From NCBI GenBank assembly GCA_029240775.1, contig JARDZQ010000099.1:1-6695 (forward strand): a stretch of DNA of 6,695 nucleotides, in the 5' to 3' direction. The stretch is from Rubrobacteraceae bacterium (GTDB lineage: Bacteria; Actinomycetota; Rubrobacteria; Rubrobacterales; Rubrobacteraceae). The notes under the pieces were generated by a model that was not told where the DNA came from, made no database searches, and saw only the letters and a list, made by a program, of their open reading frames with translations. Shown here piece after piece: positions 6,300-6,695 of the stretch. Each line of letters begins with the position of its first letter. Position 1 is the first letter of the stretch. Made by a program: the position numbers and the translations under genes.

Positions 6300-6320
6300 G
6301 GAAACCCTCGCCGGGCTTCC
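6300..6320 (-). promoter_or_regulatory. Stem-loop in the ppsA 5' leader
   Basis: On the RNA strand GGAAGCCC (6320-6313) can pair with GGGTTTCC (6307-6300) across a five-base loop GGCGA, giving an eight-pair stem with a single G-U. It starts about ten bases after the predicted transcription start and ends well before the ribosome-binding site. It has no following U-run. It may protect the 5' end or modulate translation; no riboswitch class is recognised. Confidence 0.45.
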
Positions 6321-6335
6321 ACCGTTCTTGCCTAA

Positions 6336-6392
6336 ACTCTATTAGGAGGGAGCGCGCACTACCTGAGCAGAATGACCCATTTCCCTGATCAG
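6336..6392 (-). promoter_or_regulatory. Conserved composite operator and promoter, copy 3 (before ppsA)
   Basis: Minus-strand order: CTGATCAG (6392-6385), AAATGGGTCA (6382-6373), CTGCTCAG followed by G (6370-6362), 20 bases, then TAGAGT (6341-6336) as the -10 box. The layout is identical base for base in spacing to the copies before the two stress operons. The stop codon of the upstream P-type ATPase gene (6389-6391) lies inside the first palindrome. The bases AGGCAAG just downstream of the -10 also occur at the same offset in copy 1. Predicted transcription start is near 6329. Confidence 0.72.
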
Positions 6393-6695
6393 GATTGCCC
6401 AATGTGCCGCTGCCCGGGCGGGACGCCGCGCCCTCCCTCCCGTCGCCGCAGTGCCCACCGCCTCAGCTCGTCGGTGCCCCAGACGATGAGGGGGAAGGCG
6501 GCGAGGATGGCGAGCTCGCGCGGCCCAAGGGCATTCGTGTGGAAGACCTCCTGCAAAGGAGGCAGGTAGATCAGGGCGGCGGCGAAGACTAACTCGAAGA
6601 GAATGCCCCACAGGAGTAGCCTGTTGGAGAAGATACCGATCTCGAAGAGTGAGGCACGGCTGGTGCGGGCGGCGAACGCGGTGCCGACCTGGCAG
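6389..6695 (-). CDS. P-type cation-transporting ATPase, C-terminal fragment
   Basis: The last 101 codons of a gene that enters from the right edge are present. The peptide starts CQVGTAFAARTSRASLFEIG, continues FSNRLLLWGILFELVFAAAL and IYLPPLQEVF, then GPRELAILAAFPLIVWGTDE. This is the C-terminal domain of P2-type ATPases (Cation_ATPase_C): the 'N-x-x-T-A-F-x-x-R' element, the FSN-R-LL-GI segment, the IY-PPLQ-F turn and the final membrane helix ending in WGTDELRRW. Two transmembrane helices are visible (about 24-46 and 60-74 of the fragment), followed by a basic cytoplasmic tail. Calcium, magnesium or sodium/potassium-like transport cannot be told apart from this part. The P-loop aspartate and nucleotide domain lie outside the window. 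It ends inside the ppsA promoter, with no terminator seen between, so read-through into ppsA is possible. Confidence 0.88.
   Translation of the reverse strand, partial: CQVGTAFAARTSRASLFEIGIFSNRLLLWGILFELVFAAALIYLPPLQEVFHTNALGPRELAILAAFPLIVWGTDELRRWALRRREGGRGVPPGQRHIGQS

Noticed and set aside
5235..6335. A 366-codon plus-strand frame and others opposite ppsA
   Set aside because: They lie antisense to the highly conserved PEP synthase coding sequence and show no recognisable domain.

Overview
This is a GC-rich bacterial segment in which every supportable gene lies on the minus strand, so transcription runs from high to low coordinates. GC-rich codon use, TANNNT-type -10 boxes, clustered universal stress proteins (USPs) and a DksA-like protein without its zinc cysteines suggest an actinobacterium, perhaps a Rubrobacter-like lineage. 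That placement is inferred from general impression, not from a search.

Layout in transcription order. (1) 6695-6389 is the C-terminal end of a P-type cation-transporting ATPase. (2) A promoter at 6392-6336 drives ppsA (phosphoenolpyruvate synthase, 6266-3864), then a 44-residue single-span membrane protein (3821-3687), then a single-domain USP (3604-3164). (3) A second promoter at 3132-3076 drives a 105-residue zinc-ribbon protein (3042-2725), a zinc-less DksA/TraR-like protein (2703-2275) and a double-domain USP (2236-1334). (4) A third promoter at 1269-1213 stands before a decayed USP pseudogene (1183-983), a second double-domain USP (943-65), and the first 17 codons of a probable luciferase-like flavin-dependent oxidoreductase (52-1).

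The most interesting feature is shared by the three promoters. Each has the same composite element: CTGRYCAG, two bases, AAATGGGYCA, two bases, YTGMTCAGG. It lies exactly 20 bases upstream of a TANNNT -10 box, and none of the three has a recognisable -35 box. The two CTGNNCAG-like palindromes are 22 bp apart centre to centre, about two helical turns. This looks like the operator of an activator-dependent regulon joining PEP synthesis, USPs and a DksA-like RNA polymerase factor. The idea resembles low-oxygen or energy-stress regulons such as DosR of mycobacteria, but I do not recognise the motif. The activator is not encoded in the window.

No rRNA, tRNA, CRISPR array, insertion sequence or convincing intrinsic terminator was found. 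Most intergenic space is short. The only longer stretch without an intact gene, about 944-1333, holds the USP pseudogene and the third promoter.
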